The position numbers were made by a program, and so were the translations under genes. This document shows positions 35,706 to 44,898 of a stretch of DNA of 64,000 bases, one piece after another (within the stretch, counting starts at the first letter, position 1; each line of letters begins with the position of its first letter). Source of the DNA: Pseudomonadota bacterium (GTDB lineage: Bacteria; Pseudomonadota; Gammaproteobacteria; Xanthomonadales; SZUA-38); the NCBI GenBank assembly GCA_039033415.1, contig JBCCCR010000006.1, positions 178,061 through 242,060 of the forward strand, given 5' to 3'. The notes beneath the pieces are model-generated. The model saw nothing but the letters and a program-made list of their open reading frames with translations. It searched no databases and was not told where the DNA came from.

Positions 35706-37502
35706 TTAAAAGGCATAGCTGATGGAGGCCGACACAAAGTCCCTGTCCTGCAGCAGGTTTTGCAGTCCGGCTCCGTAAAAGCGGGTGTAGCCAACGTCGC
35801 CCCGCCATTTCTCCAGATAGGAGGCACCGAGGCTCAGGGTCAGCGATTTACGATCCTCAATGAAGGCACCGCCCGGACCCGGGCTTGTGCCGCTGACGTC
35901 GTGGTTGAACGCAATCTGCGGAAACAGGTTGTACGCGCTGCCGAAGGCCGAGTTGTAGTCCAGGCGACCCAAGAGGCGATAGCCCCAGGAGGTTTTGTCC
36001 GGAAAACCCGTCGCCTGAGTTACCGGGTTGCGAAGGGCGCCACCGGTAAGCAGGTCAGCGCCACCGCCGGTGTCGGTACCAGGACCCTGGTATCGAAGCA
36101 CGTCCTGCGAGGGGAGGTCCCAGACCTGGGTGACGCCGAACTCCGCCAGGAACACCGCCTGGTCAGATCCCAGCGTCGATCCGAACACGCGAGACAGGCT
36201 GAACTGCAGCTGGGTGAACTCGTGCTCTTCCCAGCCACGGATCTCCTGTCCAGGGGCAACGGTTCCGAGCTGGCTGATGAAACGATCAGCCGGCGCCGGG
36301 ATGGCTGCGTTCAGCGGCGAGAGAGCGGCAAACAGGAGCTCCACGTCGTCGATCTGCAGCGGCTGATTATCGCGGTAGGAAATCTCGCCGGCAAACGCCC
36401 AGCCGCCGATCTCCGTGTTCCAGCTCAGGCCGAACATCTCGATATCTTCCGGATACTCCACAAAGTAGCGGGCAGAATCCGCGTTGGAGTCTGTAACGGC
36501 AATGCCCGACAGCAGCGGCAGTCGGCTGTGGTAGCGCATGTAGTAAAAGCCGAACTCGGTGTCGTTCAGCTCCGGTGAGTAGTAGCGGAACGCCACACCA
36601 AACTGGCCGGATTCATCCGGACTGCGGTCAAAGCGCCGCGGAACGGTCAGGCCCGGCGTTTGCTCAGGAAATAGGCCAAACCCCAGCATGACAAAGTCGC
36701 CGCCGGGGGTGCCAAAGTCGTTAGTGCCGAAGTACGAGCCCGACGGATCCGGATCGATCTGCTCGAATTCAAACTGGACCACCGCTTCGACCGAGAGGTT
36801 TTCGGTCAGGCTGAGCGAGGCCCACAGCGAATCCACGGGCAGGAACGCCTGCCGCAGCTCAGCGCCGGCGACCCGCAGCCTCGACACGTCAACCGGATTC
36901 ACGATGTTGATACCGCCCTGGATAAACGCGCTTTCGCCCCAGTTCACGACCTGGCGGCCCAGGCGAACGGTACCGGGGTTGTTGCCGATCGAGAAATCAT
37001 AGAACAGGAAAGCGTCGAGCAACCGGGTGTCTTCTCCGACAAACTCCCGCGCATCACCGAAGGCGCCGTCGCGAGGCGCCAGGAAGCTGCCCGTGTTTTC
37101 GAAATCGTAGAAGCTTGAGAAGCGGAAGAAGCCGCCGAAATCGCGGTACGTCAGCGAGAGCTCGCTGGTCAGAGCGACGGCGTGGGTGATCAGGTCCCCA
37201 TCGTCATAGTTGAGATTGCCGGAGTCGTTGTTGACGGAAAACCGCCCGGGTGCAGCAACCTGTTCTTCGATCGGCCGAAAGCCGATCAGCGGATCCAGAG
37301 CCGCTTTGCCGACGCAGTCACGACAGCGATCTTCGACCCGCCAGGACGCCCCGTAGGAAATGGTGGTGTCCAGGTAACCCTGCAGCTCCCCCTTACTGAA
37401 TTCGAAGCCGAAGGCCGGCAGGGTGGTGAGTGACGCTGCCGCCGCCAGGGCAAAAGCCGGGGCCAGTCGGGCTGCTGAGCGATGGTGATTGTCCGTTTTC
37501 AT
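35706..37502 (-). CDS. DUF1302 outer-membrane beta-barrel protein
   Basis: 598 residues from ATG 37502 (GAGGAG ribosome site; 14 upstream codons rejected). Signal peptide (PAFALAAAASLTTLPAFGFEF), then DUF1302 signatures FSKGELQGYLDTTISYGASW and TVRLGRQVVNWGESAFIQGG-INIVNPVDVSRLR, many alternating strands and a final SISYAF strand ending in Phe, the usual barrel signal. Two Cys in a CRDC motif near the N-terminus may form a disulfide. Likely the outer-membrane channel of the operon. Confidence 0.9.
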   Translation of the reverse strand: MKTDNHHRSAARLAPAFALAAAASLTTLPAFGFEFSKGELQGYLDTTISYGASWRVEDRCRDCVGKAALDPLIGFRPIEEQVAAPGRFSVNNDSGNLNYDDGDLITHAVALTSELSLTYRDFGGFFRFSSFYDFENTGSFLAPRDGAFGDAREFVGEDTRLLDAFLFYDFSIGNNPGTVRLGRQVVNWGESAFIQGGINIVNPVDVSRLRVAGAELRQAFLPVDSLWASLSLTENLSVEAVVQFEFEQIDPDPSGSYFGTNDFGTPGGDFVMLGFGLFPEQTPGLTVPRRFDRSPDESGQFGVAFRYYSPELNDTEFGFYYMRYHSRLPLLSGIAVTDSNADSARYFVEYPEDIEMFGLSWNTEIGGWAFAGEISYRDNQPLQIDDVELLFAALSPLNAAIPAPADRFISQLGTVAPGQEIRGWEEHEFTQLQFSLSRVFGSTLGSDQAVFLAEFGVTQVWDLPSQDVLRYQGPGTDTGGGADLLTGGALRNPVTQATGFPDKTSWGYRLLGRLDYNSAFGSAYNLFPQIAFNHDVSGTSPGPGGAFIEDRKSLTLSLGASYLEKWRGDVGYTRFYGAGLQNLLQDRDFVSASISYAF

Positions 37503-37512
37503 CAGTTGCTCC

Positions 37513-39675
37513 TCAATTGCCTGCCAGGATTTCGGGGACGACAACCTGAACGGCCGTGCCGTTGCTGCCGACCATGCTGGCGGCCTGCGTTTGCATCTCG
37601 AGCGTTGCCTCCGGTGATGGGTCCGGGCTGAGAATCGAACCGTGTCCGCCCACCAGGAACCGGGTCACGCCGCGGATCCCGTCGGGGTTCTGCGTGGTTT
37701 GGGTAATCGGGTTAAGGCCCATCGCCGCAATCAGCGGCTCCGTGCCGGAAAGGGGAAAGCCGGGTACCGAATTGGGTATCACCTGATCCGGTGGACTGAA
37801 CGCGCTGCCCACCACTTCCTGAATCAACACCGGCTGCACGGCCGCGGCGAGCGCGGCCCAGTTGATCGGGTCCGAAGAGTCGGTCACGGTCTGGGCAGCG
37901 AGCACAAATGTATCGAAGTCCTCGGTGCCAGGCTCGATGCCACTCTGCGCGAGGCCGGCAAGGATAGACGGGCCGAAGGCGGGAGAGCCGAGCAGCAGCC
38001 CGACAATGCCGCCGCCGGGTACTGACAGCACCCCCGTCTGGACCGCGCTGTCGAAGCGTGCGCCTTCCACCGCCAGGAAGGGGATGCCGTTGATCGCGCC
38101 GAGCGACTGGCCGACAAACCGGACCTGAGAATCGTCGAGGTCTGACTGTCCGTCACCGTCGAGGTCCATGTTGCCGAGGCTAACCGCAAGCACGCTGAGG
38201 TCCGCCTGCGCCTGGCGATTGTTGTCTCGCGAAGTCAGCAGGCTCGTCAGATTAATAAAGTAGGTCCCGGAGGCGTCGATCAATCCGTCCGGGCCCTGAG
38301 CTCCCGTAGCGTTGTCGGCAAAATCCGCGTCGAAGGTCCGTTCGTCAGCGAGCGGCCCAAAGGGGGTATTTTCGACATAGAGCGCGTCCAGCGGGCCGCC
38401 ATTTGGCACAATCCCGTGCAGCGGCTGATCGATGGAAATCACCGCAAAGCCCGTGGCGGCCATGGCCTCGGCCACCGCCAGCGCGTCGGTTCGATCTCGC
38501 GTGATGCCGTGCTGGTAAATCACCACCGGCCAGCCCGCCGGCGGGCGCGACATGCCGCTGGCCGCGTTGGGCAGGGTGGCCAGCACCGGGATGGTCTGGG
38601 TCGACTTCACCACCGGGATTGGATTGAGAAACGTCACGTTGGTTGAGGTGGGATCCAGCCCCAGCGTGTCGAAGGGCGGGACATAAGCTCCGGGCGACGC
38701 CTCCCAGCTGCCGCCAAGAATCGCGGTTGGGTTGGTAGCGGTTGGTGTGTCCAGGTAGTAAGGCACCGACATAACGCCGATGTAGATATCGGCGATGCCG
38801 TTCAGTCCAAGCGCAGCCGTGGTCAGGCCGCTGAAGGCGAACTGCGACGGCTGCGGGTTGATGGTGCCGCGCACCGCGTTGAGTACCGGCGTGATCGATT
38901 GGGTGGTGGCAACCCAGCTCACAACCACGTCGTCGGACGGGATACCCACGCTGGCGAGCGCCGCCTCCTGAGCATTTGTGAGCTGGCGCAGCGGCTCTAG
39001 CGCCTGTGCCAGGGAGTCGGTCAGCAGCGGATCGGTGCTGGCGCCGGTGTCGTCAATCAACGGGTCGGTACGCTGGGCGAGGAAATACTGCTGGTCAGGC
39101 GTCGCATTATTGCCGACGAGGTCGGTGACGCCACGCGTGATCACGGCCATATAGGTGGTGATCTCTTTCAGTGGCCTGATGGGCACAATCACAATCGACT
39201 GTTCTAGCGGATTAGTGGTGGAAACGGTCGTGACAAAGTCGACCCCTGGCGTCAACTCCTCGATGACGGCCACCACCGGGCCGGCCGGCTGTGCAAGCGC
39301 CACCTCAAAGAGCCGGACGGTTTGTCCCGGCAGCACCGTGCTGGCGTCGATCGAACTGGAGAAGCTGGCCTGCCAGGGTGTGGTGGTGCCCCAACCGTCA
39401 AGCGCGTTGATCGCCAGCAGCGGCCCAGCCGCCGGATCGGTGGGGTCGGCGATGGGTAGATTCAGCGTCAGGTCACCGGTGCCCAAGAAGAGCAGATTGT
39501 TCGGCAGAGGAACCACGCCGTCGGACGGGGCAAAAACCGCGGTCAGCACGCCGGTGGTTGGCTGTCCGTTGTCGTTGGTTACGGGAGGGGCGTCGACGGC
39601 GCCGGGGGCATTACTACCGCCGCCACAGCCGACCAAAACCACCAGCATCGCGAGAGATATCCCTGAAATGCGCAT
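37513..39675 (-). CDS. Lipase-like lipoprotein (VolA/Pla-1/cef type)
   Basis: 720 residues: lipoprotein signal with LVGC lipobox, then a Thr/Pro-rich linker, an N-terminal 'bacterial virulence factor lipase' domain (FAPSDGVVPLPNNLLFLGT, TGDLTLNLP) and an alpha/beta-hydrolase domain with oxyanion region VIYQHGITRDRTDALAVAEA and nucleophile Ser524 in FVGQSLGAINGI; a VGGHGSILSP segment near 690 supplies the His. It resembles Vibrio VolA, a surface lysophospholipase that frees fatty acids. First gene of the envelope operon, 10 bases from DUF1302, so it may feed the substrate handled by the others. Confidence 0.85.
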   Translation of the reverse strand: MRISGISLAMLVVLVGCGGGSNAPGAVDAPPVTNDNGQPTTGVLTAVFAPSDGVVPLPNNLLFLGTGDLTLNLPIADPTDPAAGPLLAINALDGWGTTTPWQASFSSSIDASTVLPGQTVRLFEVALAQPAGPVVAVIEELTPGVDFVTTVSTTNPLEQSIVIVPIRPLKEITTYMAVITRGVTDLVGNNATPDQQYFLAQRTDPLIDDTGASTDPLLTDSLAQALEPLRQLTNAQEAALASVGIPSDDVVVSWVATTQSITPVLNAVRGTINPQPSQFAFSGLTTAALGLNGIADIYIGVMSVPYYLDTPTATNPTAILGGSWEASPGAYVPPFDTLGLDPTSTNVTFLNPIPVVKSTQTIPVLATLPNAASGMSRPPAGWPVVIYQHGITRDRTDALAVAEAMAATGFAVISIDQPLHGIVPNGGPLDALYVENTPFGPLADERTFDADFADNATGAQGPDGLIDASGTYFINLTSLLTSRDNNRQAQADLSVLAVSLGNMDLDGDGQSDLDDSQVRFVGQSLGAINGIPFLAVEGARFDSAVQTGVLSVPGGGIVGLLLGSPAFGPSILAGLAQSGIEPGTEDFDTFVLAAQTVTDSSDPINWAALAAAVQPVLIQEVVGSAFSPPDQVIPNSVPGFPLSGTEPLIAAMGLNPITQTTQNPDGIRGVTRFLVGGHGSILSPDPSPEATLEMQTQAASMVGSNGTAVQVVVPEILAGN

Positions 39676-39711
39676 CGCGGTCAGTCCTTTTACGGGGAGG
39701 GTCAGGCGCCC

Positions 39712-39741
39712 ATCATAAGAACTGTGACAGGTTTATTGCAA
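39712..39741 (-). promoter_or_regulatory. Promoter of the lipase-DUF1302-DUF1329-YCF48-RND operon
   Basis: Minus strand: -35 TTGCAA (39736-39741), 18-base spacer, -10 TATGAT (39712-39717), start near 39705, then AAGGA before the lipase ATG. The remaining bases to 39802 hold only short GC-rich inverted repeats. Confidence 0.5.
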
Positions 39742-39802
39742 GCTGGACCAGCGAAGTCCTGCATCGGCGCTGGCGCGCCGTTTAGCCGGTTTTTTGCTCG
39801 GC

Positions 39803-40234
39803 TTAGAAATACAGCCCGTAAGCGAGGATCGCGTGACAAACGAGCGCCGGAACCGTGAGCTGGGTACGCAGGATGGGATACCAGCGCGGAGCCCCGGTTG
39901 GCGCCGCAACCAGCCCAAACAGCCAGGCGGCCAGGTAGCTCACGCCGAGCAGCAGCACACCCCACCTTGGCTCCAGCACCAGGGCGATGAACGCCAGCAT
40001 CACGGGCACCATGGCGAGCACAAGTTCGCGCGTTCTAAGGTGGTCCAGCACCATGCCCGCACCCCAGCGAATCCCGCCCAGAAAGGCCAGCACCAGACCC
40101 GAATAAATCATAAAGCCAAGGAGCGCAAAGCCCGGGAAAATCGGCCCATCAGCGACGAAGCTGACGGAGAACACGAGCAGCGGCAGCGCACCGATATAGC
40201 CGATCCAGCGGGCGTTTTCCGGAATCTCAGGCAC
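39803..40234 (-). CDS. DUF3429 membrane protein
   Basis: 143 residues, four to five TM helices, matching DUF3429: WIGYIGALPLLVFSVSF at the start, YSGLVLAFLGGIRWGAGM in the middle and LRTQLTVPALVCHAILAYGLY at the end. Family function unknown. Follows the SYLF lipoprotein gene by 78 bases on the same strand; it may be the last gene of the pyruvate dehydrogenase transcript. Confidence 0.85.
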   Translation of the reverse strand: MPEIPENARWIGYIGALPLLVFSVSFVADGPIFPGFALLGFMIYSGLVLAFLGGIRWGAGMVLDHLRTRELVLAMVPVMLAFIALVLEPRWGVLLLGVSYLAAWLFGLVAAPTGAPRWYPILRTQLTVPALVCHAILAYGLYF

Positions 40235-40312
40235 TGCCGCTTCGCCCCCCCAGCCGCCTGTCGACAGCCGGCGTGGCGACCCGCCGCTGGCGTGCGATGG
40301 TGGCGGGCACCC

Positions 40313-40864
40313 TCAGCGGATTGGCTCGAAGCGGAATTTCTGGCCGCCGATCGACGCCTGATACATCAGGCCGCCCTTGGCCTGGGTGTAAACAGCGACT
40401 CCGTTGCGAAAGTTGGCATTGGCCGACACACCCTCGCGCAACGCAACGGCAGACGCCTGGCCGGAAAAGCTGAACTCGCCGGACTTGAACCAGTCCATGG
40501 CGTCCTGGGAGTTGAAGAAAATCACCTCGCTGTAAGCCTGGCCACCCAGCTGAAGGCCAACGCTCGCCTGGGTCATATCGCAATACCCGATAAAGTTGCC
40601 GCGCTCGTAGACCTGCCCCCGGCCGTAGGCGCCGCCGACGCCGGCCGCGCCGGCGCCGATCGTTGGAAAGACCGCGTAGCCAACCGCGGTGTCGAACAAT
40701 CGTTCGATGCCCGGATCGGTTTCCTGGAAGCGATAGATCGTTTCCTGCGTCATATCATCGAGCTGGTTGGCGCGATAGCCTGCCCGCGGCGACACGGCGC
40801 AACCGGCCAGGGCGATGGCGAGCAGCACAAGCAACGCGGTGTGGAGATGCAGTCTCTGTCTCAT
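40313..40864 (-). CDS. SYLF/YSC84-domain lipoprotein
   Basis: 183 residues from ATG 40864: lipobox LAGC (Cys22), then the SYLF (lipid-binding) domain with FDTAVGYAVFPTIGAGAAGV, GGAYGRGQVYERGNFIGYCD, ASVGLQLGGQAYSEVIFF and VYTQAKGGLMYQASIGGQKF. SYLF proteins bind phosphoinositides in eukaryotes; in bacteria they are envelope lipoproteins of unclear role. Only 13 bases from the lpdA stop. Confidence 0.87.
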   Translation of the reverse strand: MRQRLHLHTALLVLLAIALAGCAVSPRAGYRANQLDDMTQETIYRFQETDPGIERLFDTAVGYAVFPTIGAGAAGVGGAYGRGQVYERGNFIGYCDMTQASVGLQLGGQAYSEVIFFNSQDAMDWFKSGEFSFSGQASAVALREGVSANANFRNGVAVYTQAKGGLMYQASIGGQKFRFEPIR

Positions 40865-40877
40865 GTTTCTGAATACC

Positions 40878-42677
40878 TTAGTTGGCCGCCTTTTTAGGCA
40901 TGTACAAGTCGGTAATGGTGCCTTCAAACGCTTCGGCAGAAAAGGCCACGGTTTCCGATAAGGTGGGGTGTGGGTGGATCGTCAAACCCACATCCGCAGC
41001 GTCGCAGCCCATCTCGATGGCAAGCCCGACTTCCGCGATCAGGTCACCGGCATGCGGCCCGACGATGCCCCCACCGACAACACGCTCGGTTTGCGGATCG
41101 AACAACAGCTTGGTCATGCCCTCACTGCGGGCAAGCCCCAGCGCACGACCGCTGGCGGCCCAGGGAAACACCCCCTTCTCGACCACAATCCCCTGCTCTT
41201 TGGCCTCCAGTTCGGTGAGCCCAACCCACGCCACCTCCGGATCGGTGTAGGCCACGGACGGGATGACCCGCGCCTCAAAGGCGCTCTTCATGCCCGCGCA
41301 GACCTCTGCCGCCACCTTGCCCTCGTGAGTCGCCTTGTGCGCGAGCATCGGCTGACCGACGATGTCGCCGATGGCGAAGATATGCGGGACGTTGGTGCGC
41401 AGCTGGCGGTCCACGCTGATAAAACCACGATCAGAAATGTTGACGCCCGCCAGCTCGGCACCGATGTTCTTGCCGTTGGGGCTGCGCCCCACGGCGACGA
41501 GGATCCGGTCGAAGGTGTCCTCGGCGGGCGCCTGATCACCTTCAAAGCTCGCTTTGAGCCCCGCATCTTCGGCCACCACCGTCGTCACCCGGGTCTTCAG
41601 AAAGATGTTTTCGTAGCGGCCTTTGACGAAGCGGTGAAATGGCTTCACCAGATCCAAATCCGCGCCCGGCATCAGCTGGTCCATCAGCTCGCAGATGGTC
41701 ACCCGGGTGCCCAGCGCCGCGTACACGCTGGCCATCTCCATGCCGATGATACCGCCGCCGATTATCAGCATACGCTCGGGGATGTCGCTGAGGTCCAGGG
41801 CGTCGGTCGAATCCATCAGCCGCGGGTCATCCCAGGGCATGCCCGGCAGCTTGATCGCCTGCGAGCCCGCCGCGATGATCGCCTTCTCAAAGCCAACCCG
41901 GGTCACCTGCTCGCCGTCGGATACCTCGATGGTATTGGGAGAGCTGAAGCGCCCATAGCCCTTGATGACCGTCACCTTGCGCTTTTTGGCCAGCCCCTTC
42001 AGGCCGCCGGTCAGCTGGCCTACCACCGAGTCTTTAAACTGGCGAAGCTTGTCCAGATCGATGGCGGGAGTCCCGAAGCTGACGCCGTGTTCCGCCATCG
42101 CCGCCGCCTCGTCAATGACCGCTGCGGTGTGCAGCAGCGCCTTGGAGGGAATGCAGCCGACGTTCAAACAAACGCCGCCGAGTGCCGGGTACCGTTCGAT
42201 GAGCACGGTTTCCAGCCCCAGATCTGCGGCGCGAAACGCTGCGGTATAGCCGCCGGGACCGGAGCCGAGCACCACCACCTGGGCCCTTATGTCGGCGCCT
42301 TCATCCGGTAATCCGCCCGATGCCTGACCGACTGGCTGGGGCGGTGCCTGGGTTGGTTTCTGGGCCGGAGTCGGCGCGGGCGGCGCGGCGCTCGCCGGCG
42401 ATGCTGGCGCTGCCTTGTCCGTTGCGCCGGCCTCCGCGCTGGCCATAAGTTCGATGATCGGCGTGCCTTCGGAAACCGAATCGCCGACCTGGACTAGCAC
42501 CTCGCTCACCGTCCCCGCCTGTGGCGCGGGGATCTCCATAGTGGCTTTGTCGCTCTCCAGCGAAATCAGCGATTGCTCCTGCTCCACCTCATCACCCGCA
42601 GCCACCAGCACCTCGACCACCGGCACGTCGGCGAAATCACCGATGTCCGGAACCTTGACCGTGACAGATTTGCTCAT
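40878..42677 (-). CDS. lpdA: Dihydrolipoamide dehydrogenase (E3) with N-terminal lipoyl domain
   Basis: Flavoenzyme re-oxidising lipoyl groups of the pyruvate dehydrogenase complex. 599 residues: a lipoyl domain (1-78; lipoyl-Lys44 in ESDKATMEIP), a Pro/Ala-rich linker (80-125), then the E3 core with GSGPGGYTAAFRAADLGLE, redox disulfide Cys170/Cys175 (GGVCLNVGCIPSKALLH), NAD site GGGIIGMEMASVYAALG and the catalytic His-Glu in HPHPTLSETV. The lipoyl extension fits the E3 encoded in pdh operons of Neisseria and Xanthomonadales. 22 bases from the retropepsin-like gene. Confidence 0.95.
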   Translation of the reverse strand: MSKSVTVKVPDIGDFADVPVVEVLVAAGDEVEQEQSLISLESDKATMEIPAPQAGTVSEVLVQVGDSVSEGTPIIELMASAEAGATDKAAPASPASAAPPAPTPAQKPTQAPPQPVGQASGGLPDEGADIRAQVVVLGSGPGGYTAAFRAADLGLETVLIERYPALGGVCLNVGCIPSKALLHTAAVIDEAAAMAEHGVSFGTPAIDLDKLRQFKDSVVGQLTGGLKGLAKKRKVTVIKGYGRFSSPNTIEVSDGEQVTRVGFEKAIIAAGSQAIKLPGMPWDDPRLMDSTDALDLSDIPERMLIIGGGIIGMEMASVYAALGTRVTICELMDQLMPGADLDLVKPFHRFVKGRYENIFLKTRVTTVVAEDAGLKASFEGDQAPAEDTFDRILVAVGRSPNGKNIGAELAGVNISDRGFISVDRQLRTNVPHIFAIGDIVGQPMLAHKATHEGKVAAEVCAGMKSAFEARVIPSVAYTDPEVAWVGLTELEAKEQGIVVEKGVFPWAASGRALGLARSEGMTKLLFDPQTERVVGGGIVGPHAGDLIAEVGLAIEMGCDAADVGLTIHPHPTLSETVAFSAEAFEGTITDLYMPKKAAN

Positions 42678-42699
42678 AGACCTTTCCTAAGTCGAGGGG

Positions 42700-43212
42700 T
42701 TATTGATACTGCCGCAGCACGAGCTGGCCACGGCTTTGCACGAGCTCTAGCTCGCGTAGAAAATTCATGCCCAGCAGCACGTCCGGTGACCTCATGTTGG
42801 GCACCACCGCCGCCGACACATCCCGAAGCTCGATCGGGCCGAGCCGAATAGAGGTGATCTGCGTCTGGTAAGCCGTTGCCGAGCCGTTCGCCGTGGACAC
42901 CGTGAACGATGCCCCGCGAGGCAGACCGAGCCGGCGGGCAAGGCTGTCGGACACCGCGACCTGAGTTGCCCCGGTGTCGACCAGCACCTCCGCTTCACTG
43001 CCGTTGATCAGCGCCGCCGCGACATAGCTATCCTGGCGGTTCGCCTGCAGCGTAACCTCGGCATAGCCGTCGCCAGTGCTGCTCAGGGGGCGCTGGTTGG
43101 GGTTGCGCTGCCCGGCGATCAGCTGATCGAAGAGCAGCGTCAGCAGTCCCAGGGCACCCAGCGCCGCCACCAGGATCATGCCCCGGCCCAGCCGACGTTG
43201 CCGTCCGCTCAT
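42700..43212 (-). CDS. Membrane-anchored retropepsin-like aspartic protease
   Basis: 170 residues, TIGR02281/clan AA type: N-terminal TM (11-29), then a single aspartyl protease domain with the active Asp79 in VLVDTGATQVAVSDSLARRL, flap-like STANGSATAY, and the psi-loop hydrophobic motif PDVLLGMNFLRELEL. Such one-lobe enzymes act as homodimers; the likely location is the periplasm, substrate unknown. It overlaps aceF by 4 bases and lies between aceF and lpdA, so it is co-translated with a cytosolic complex it cannot reach. Confidence 0.88.
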   Translation of the reverse strand: MSGRQRRLGRGMILVAALGALGLLTLLFDQLIAGQRNPNQRPLSSTGDGYAEVTLQANRQDSYVAAALINGSEAEVLVDTGATQVAVSDSLARRLGLPRGASFTVSTANGSATAYQTQITSIRLGPIELRDVSAAVVPNMRSPDVLLGMNFLRELELVQSRGQLVLRQYQ

Positions 43213-44888
43213 AGAAGCAGGCGACGAATGTCGGTCAGCATATCCGCGAGGTAACGGGTGAAGCGCGCGGCGGTTGCACCGTCGATGACACGGTGGTCAT
43301 AGGACAGGCTGAGCGGCAGCATCAGCCTCGGCGCAAATTGGCTGCCGTCCCAGACCGGCTGCTGACGAGATCTCGATACGCCGAGAATCGCCACTTCGGG
43401 CGCGTTGATGATCGGGGTAAATGATGTGCCGCCGATGCCGCCCAGAGAGGAGATCGAAAAGCAGCCGCCCTGCAGGTCCTTAGGCGACAGTTTCTTGTCG
43501 CGAGCCCTGACGCTGGCCTCAACCACCTCGCCGGCCAGCTGGAACAGCGACTTCTGGTCGCAGTCCCGAATCACCGGCACCACCAGTCCGTCGGGTGTGT
43601 CCACGGCCACACCGATATGGAAGTACTGCTTCAGGATCAGCGTCTCGCCGCTTTCTTCCAGCGAGGCGTTGAACTGAGGAAACTGCTTGAGCGCCGCAAC
43701 CACAGCCTTGATCAGGAACGCCAGCGGCGTCAGCTTCACGCCGGCAGCTTTCGCGGCCTCGCCCTGGCCCTTCCGAAACCCTTCCATATCGGTCACGTCC
43801 GCCTCGTCGTGCTGCGTGACGTGGGGAATCATCGCCCAGTTGCGGGCAAGGTTGGCGCCCGAGATTTTCTGGATGCGCGACAGCGGCTGGGATTCGACCG
43901 GGCCAAACTGCGAAAAATCCACCTTCGGCCAGGGCAACAGGCTTAAGCCCGCGCCACCGGCGGTCTCGGAGGTGCCACTGCCTTTACGCTGCATGACCGC
44001 CTTCACGAACTGACGAACGTCTTCGGTGGTGATCCGACCCTTACGACCGGTGCCGGTAACCTCCGTCAAATCCACCCCTAGCTCCCGCGCTTCGCGCCGC
44101 ACCGATGGGCTGGCGTGAGGCACAGCGCCGGGTTTCTGGGTGCTGGCGTCGAATGCCATCGGTGGCTCCCGGCGACTACCCGCATCCGACTCAGGCTTGC
44201 CTGATGGCGCGGCGGCGGCCGCTGGGGCCGGTGCGGCAGGCGCTTCCGGGGTCGGAGCCGGCGTCGCTGGTGCGGGCGCTGCAGCAGCACCGACAGGTTG
44301 CAACGTCACCACCGGTGCTCCCTGACCGACCTGCTCGCCTACGGCAACGTGAACCTCCAGCACGGTCCCCGCCTCACTGCTGGGGACCTCCATGGTGGCC
44401 TTGTCGCTCTCAAGGCTGATCAACGACTGCTCTTGCGCCACCTCATCACCGACCGCCACCAGGACCTCAACCACGTCCACGGCATCGAAATCGCCGATAT
44501 CCGGCACAATCACCTGTACCGGCTCAGCCGAAGCCGCTGCCGTGGGCTGCGCCGGCGCCTCGGCCGGCGCGCTCAAGGCTACGGCTTCTGCGGCGGGTGC
44601 CGCTTCGGCCACCGGGTCGGGCTCAGCCGGAGCTGGCGATGCCGCCTCGCTGGCGCCCAACGCCAGGATCGCGTCACCCTCTGAAATGCGATCGCCCACC
44701 GCCACCAACAGCTCGGCCACCACGCCGTCGGCGGGGCTCGGGATCTCCATGGTCGCCTTGTCGCTTTCCAAGGAGATCAGCGACTGTTCCGCGCTGACCT
44801 GGTCACCCTGGGCCACCAGCACCTCAACCACTTCGACGTTTTCAAAGTCGCCGATGTCCGGCACCTTAACGATGTTCTGCTCTGTCAT
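43209..44888 (-). CDS. aceF: Pyruvate dehydrogenase E2, dihydrolipoyllysine acetyltransferase
   Basis: 559 residues: two lipoyl domains (Lys44 and Lys163, each in ESDKATME), Ala/Pro-rich linkers, a peripheral subunit-binding domain (about 258-300, ASPSVRREARELGVDLTEVT) and the catalytic acyltransferase core to the C-terminus with SLSYDHRVIDGATAARF. Transfers acetyl from lipoate to CoA. The two-lipoyl layout lies between E. coli (three) and Bacillus (one). 10 bases after aceE. Confidence 0.96.
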   Translation of the reverse strand: MTEQNIVKVPDIGDFENVEVVEVLVAQGDQVSAEQSLISLESDKATMEIPSPADGVVAELLVAVGDRISEGDAILALGASEAASPAPAEPDPVAEAAPAAEAVALSAPAEAPAQPTAAASAEPVQVIVPDIGDFDAVDVVEVLVAVGDEVAQEQSLISLESDKATMEVPSSEAGTVLEVHVAVGEQVGQGAPVVTLQPVGAAAAPAPATPAPTPEAPAAPAPAAAAAPSGKPESDAGSRREPPMAFDASTQKPGAVPHASPSVRREARELGVDLTEVTGTGRKGRITTEDVRQFVKAVMQRKGSGTSETAGGAGLSLLPWPKVDFSQFGPVESQPLSRIQKISGANLARNWAMIPHVTQHDEADVTDMEGFRKGQGEAAKAAGVKLTPLAFLIKAVVAALKQFPQFNASLEESGETLILKQYFHIGVAVDTPDGLVVPVIRDCDQKSLFQLAGEVVEASVRARDKKLSPKDLQGGCFSISSLGGIGGTSFTPIINAPEVAILGVSRSRQQPVWDGSQFAPRLMLPLSLSYDHRVIDGATAARFTRYLADMLTDIRRLLL

Positions 44889-44898
44889 GGTCAGCGCC

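Noticed and set aside
40968..42311. 447-codon open frame on the plus strand
   Set aside because: It lies wholly antisense to lpdA; the translation is His/Arg/Gln-rich with no domain, as expected from GC-rich third-position bias.
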